NCBI GenBank assembly: GCA_963801505.1
Contig: CAWDEY010000020.1
Location: forward strand, 209,044 to 273,043
DNA: 64,000 bases
Source of the DNA: JAOUFP01 sp963801505
GTDB lineage: Bacteria > Nitrospirota > Thermodesulfovibrionia > Thermodesulfovibrionales > UBA6898
Direction of reading: 5' to 3'
The notes beneath the pieces were generated by a model, which ran no database searches, was not told the DNA's origin, and saw only the letters and a list, made by a program, of their open reading frames with translations. Made by a program: the position numbers and the translations under genes. Below, in pieces: positions 63,446 through 64,000 of this stretch. The first letter of the stretch is position 1. Every line of letters begins with the position of its first letter.

Positions 63446-63766
63446 CAGGGGGAGCCCTCGTCGTTGCATCTTTTTGAAATACGTTTACTTGAAGGTGCAT
63501 CTTAGCAGTTACAAGAGCGGCGAGAATATCACTGTACGGCGCTATGCTACGCAGAAAACCATATTACAATCTGTGGAGTTTTTCTGTTATATGTTGAGTC
63601 TTAAACACTCACTCTATAAAGAGCCAAACTACTATGATTTTAAGCGCATCGAAAGAGGGGGAATGGGACCTCAATAAAGAAGTAAATATTGAATCCGTAC
63701 ACCGCTTACACACCGTGATTATGTAAAACAAGAGCCCGTGACTTGCTGATATTAAAGGCTTTTGAC
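63446..63766. other. Gene-free stretch
   Basis: No supported gene. A 67-codon plus-strand frame at 63474 has neither ribosome site nor protein-like composition and is not called. Confidence 0.45.
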
Positions 63767-63793
63767 GGTGGATGCGGCGGGAATCGAACCCGC
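63767..63793 (-). other. tRNA/tmRNA 3'-end-like sequence (T-arm plus acceptor)
   Basis: The minus strand reads GCGGGTTCGATTCCCGC followed by CGCATCCACC: a perfect T-arm and a 3' acceptor strand, ending CCG instead of CCA. No 5' half (GGATGCG) or anticodon arm is found within 230 bases upstream. It may be the 3' end of a tmRNA whose 5' end lies past the window, or an attachment-site copy. Confidence 0.5.
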
Positions 63794-63902
63794 TTTTCCC
63801 CTTGATAGAAGCCATTCTGCAGTTATGAGCATAACGAAAGCAAAACGACCTAGCTTTAAAGGGTATGGGTCAGTTTGGATACTATCCTAATTTACCTGAG
63901 AG

Positions 63903-64000
63903 TTACTTTGAGCAAGCTCCTTTCGTTGAGCTATCCTCTTTAATACAAACGCCAGCTGCGTCACAATCAGTATCGGAATCGCATTTCTTGCCCTTTTTGT
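63903..64000 (-). CDS. C-terminal end of a Cys-rich protein, partial
   Basis: The last 32 codons of a minus-strand frame entering from beyond the window: KKCDSDTDCDAAGVCIKED then GACSK and a stop. The C-x5-C-x5-C spacing is typical of small disulfide-bonded repeats in exported proteins. Only this end is visible, so no family can be given. If the sequence at 63767 is a tmRNA of usual length, the two would overlap, which weighs against one of them. Confidence 0.4.
   Translation of the reverse strand, partial: KKGKKCDSDTDCDAAGVCIKEDSSTKGACSK

Noticed and set aside
63474..63677. 67-codon plus-strand frame after the thioesterase
   Set aside because: No ribosome site, and the composition is not protein-like.

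Overview
The window reads as a dense Gram-negative chromosome, probably from an anaerobic or microaerophilic Nitrospirota- or Desulfobacterota-like bacterium; this placement is inferred from gene content and not proven. Lipid A acyltransferase, Lgt/LspA, TatA and several lipoproteins indicate an outer membrane. A flavodiiron protein, rubrerythrin-like proteins, multihaem and monohaem c-type cytochromes and an NfnAB-type transhydrogenase indicate anaerobic redox metabolism. An F1/b/b' ATP synthase cluster without the a and c genes fits those phyla.

Layout. 1-5 kb: end of an MrfA-like helicase, an HNH nuclease, a frameshifted secreted metalloprotease, an isochorismatase-family hydrolase and a gene remnant cut by a palindromic element. 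5-12 kb: DUF4139 protein, cytochrome c, rubrerythrin-like protein, then a flavodiiron / five-haem cytochrome / Fe-S flavoprotein / radical SAM cluster. 12-24 kb: lipid A acyltransferase, Lon-type protease, leuA, pssA, two YchF-family ATPases, a frameshifted RNase E/G with a duplicated charged tail, and two copies of a small unknown family. 24-34 kb is accessory: hicBA with broken hicA, lipoproteins, an NRAMP-like transporter, two copies of a small stress module (CsbD, BON, tiny membrane protein) of which one is decaying, a CheB remnant, and a haem lipoprotein with 11-residue repeats. 34-39 kb: threonine synthase-like and trans-sulfuration genes, M28 peptidase, alanine dehydrogenase. 39-50 kb: ATP synthase, lgt, lspA, ileS. 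50-57 kb: lipoprotein, ferritin-like protein, PHP phosphoesterase, scpA, DUF922 protein, nfnB-nfnA, tatA, a broken mscS and tRNA-Thr(CGT). 57-64 kb: B12-binding radical SAM protein, an ABC-transporter operon of unknown substrate, a thioesterase, a tRNA/tmRNA 3'-end-like sequence and a partial Cys-rich protein.

The most striking feature is the number of one-base indels that split genes, including housekeeping genes (RNase E/G, threonine synthase-like). Many are probably sequence errors, but the decayed BON, CheB, TraB and MscS remnants also lack sequence and look like true decay. The best candidates for new biology are the ABC operon at 59.3-62.8 kb, the flavodiiron/cytochrome operon at 8-12.3 kb, the 11-mer-repeat haem lipoprotein at 33.2 kb, and the heptanucleotide repeat tract inside the start of atpF at 44.7 kb.
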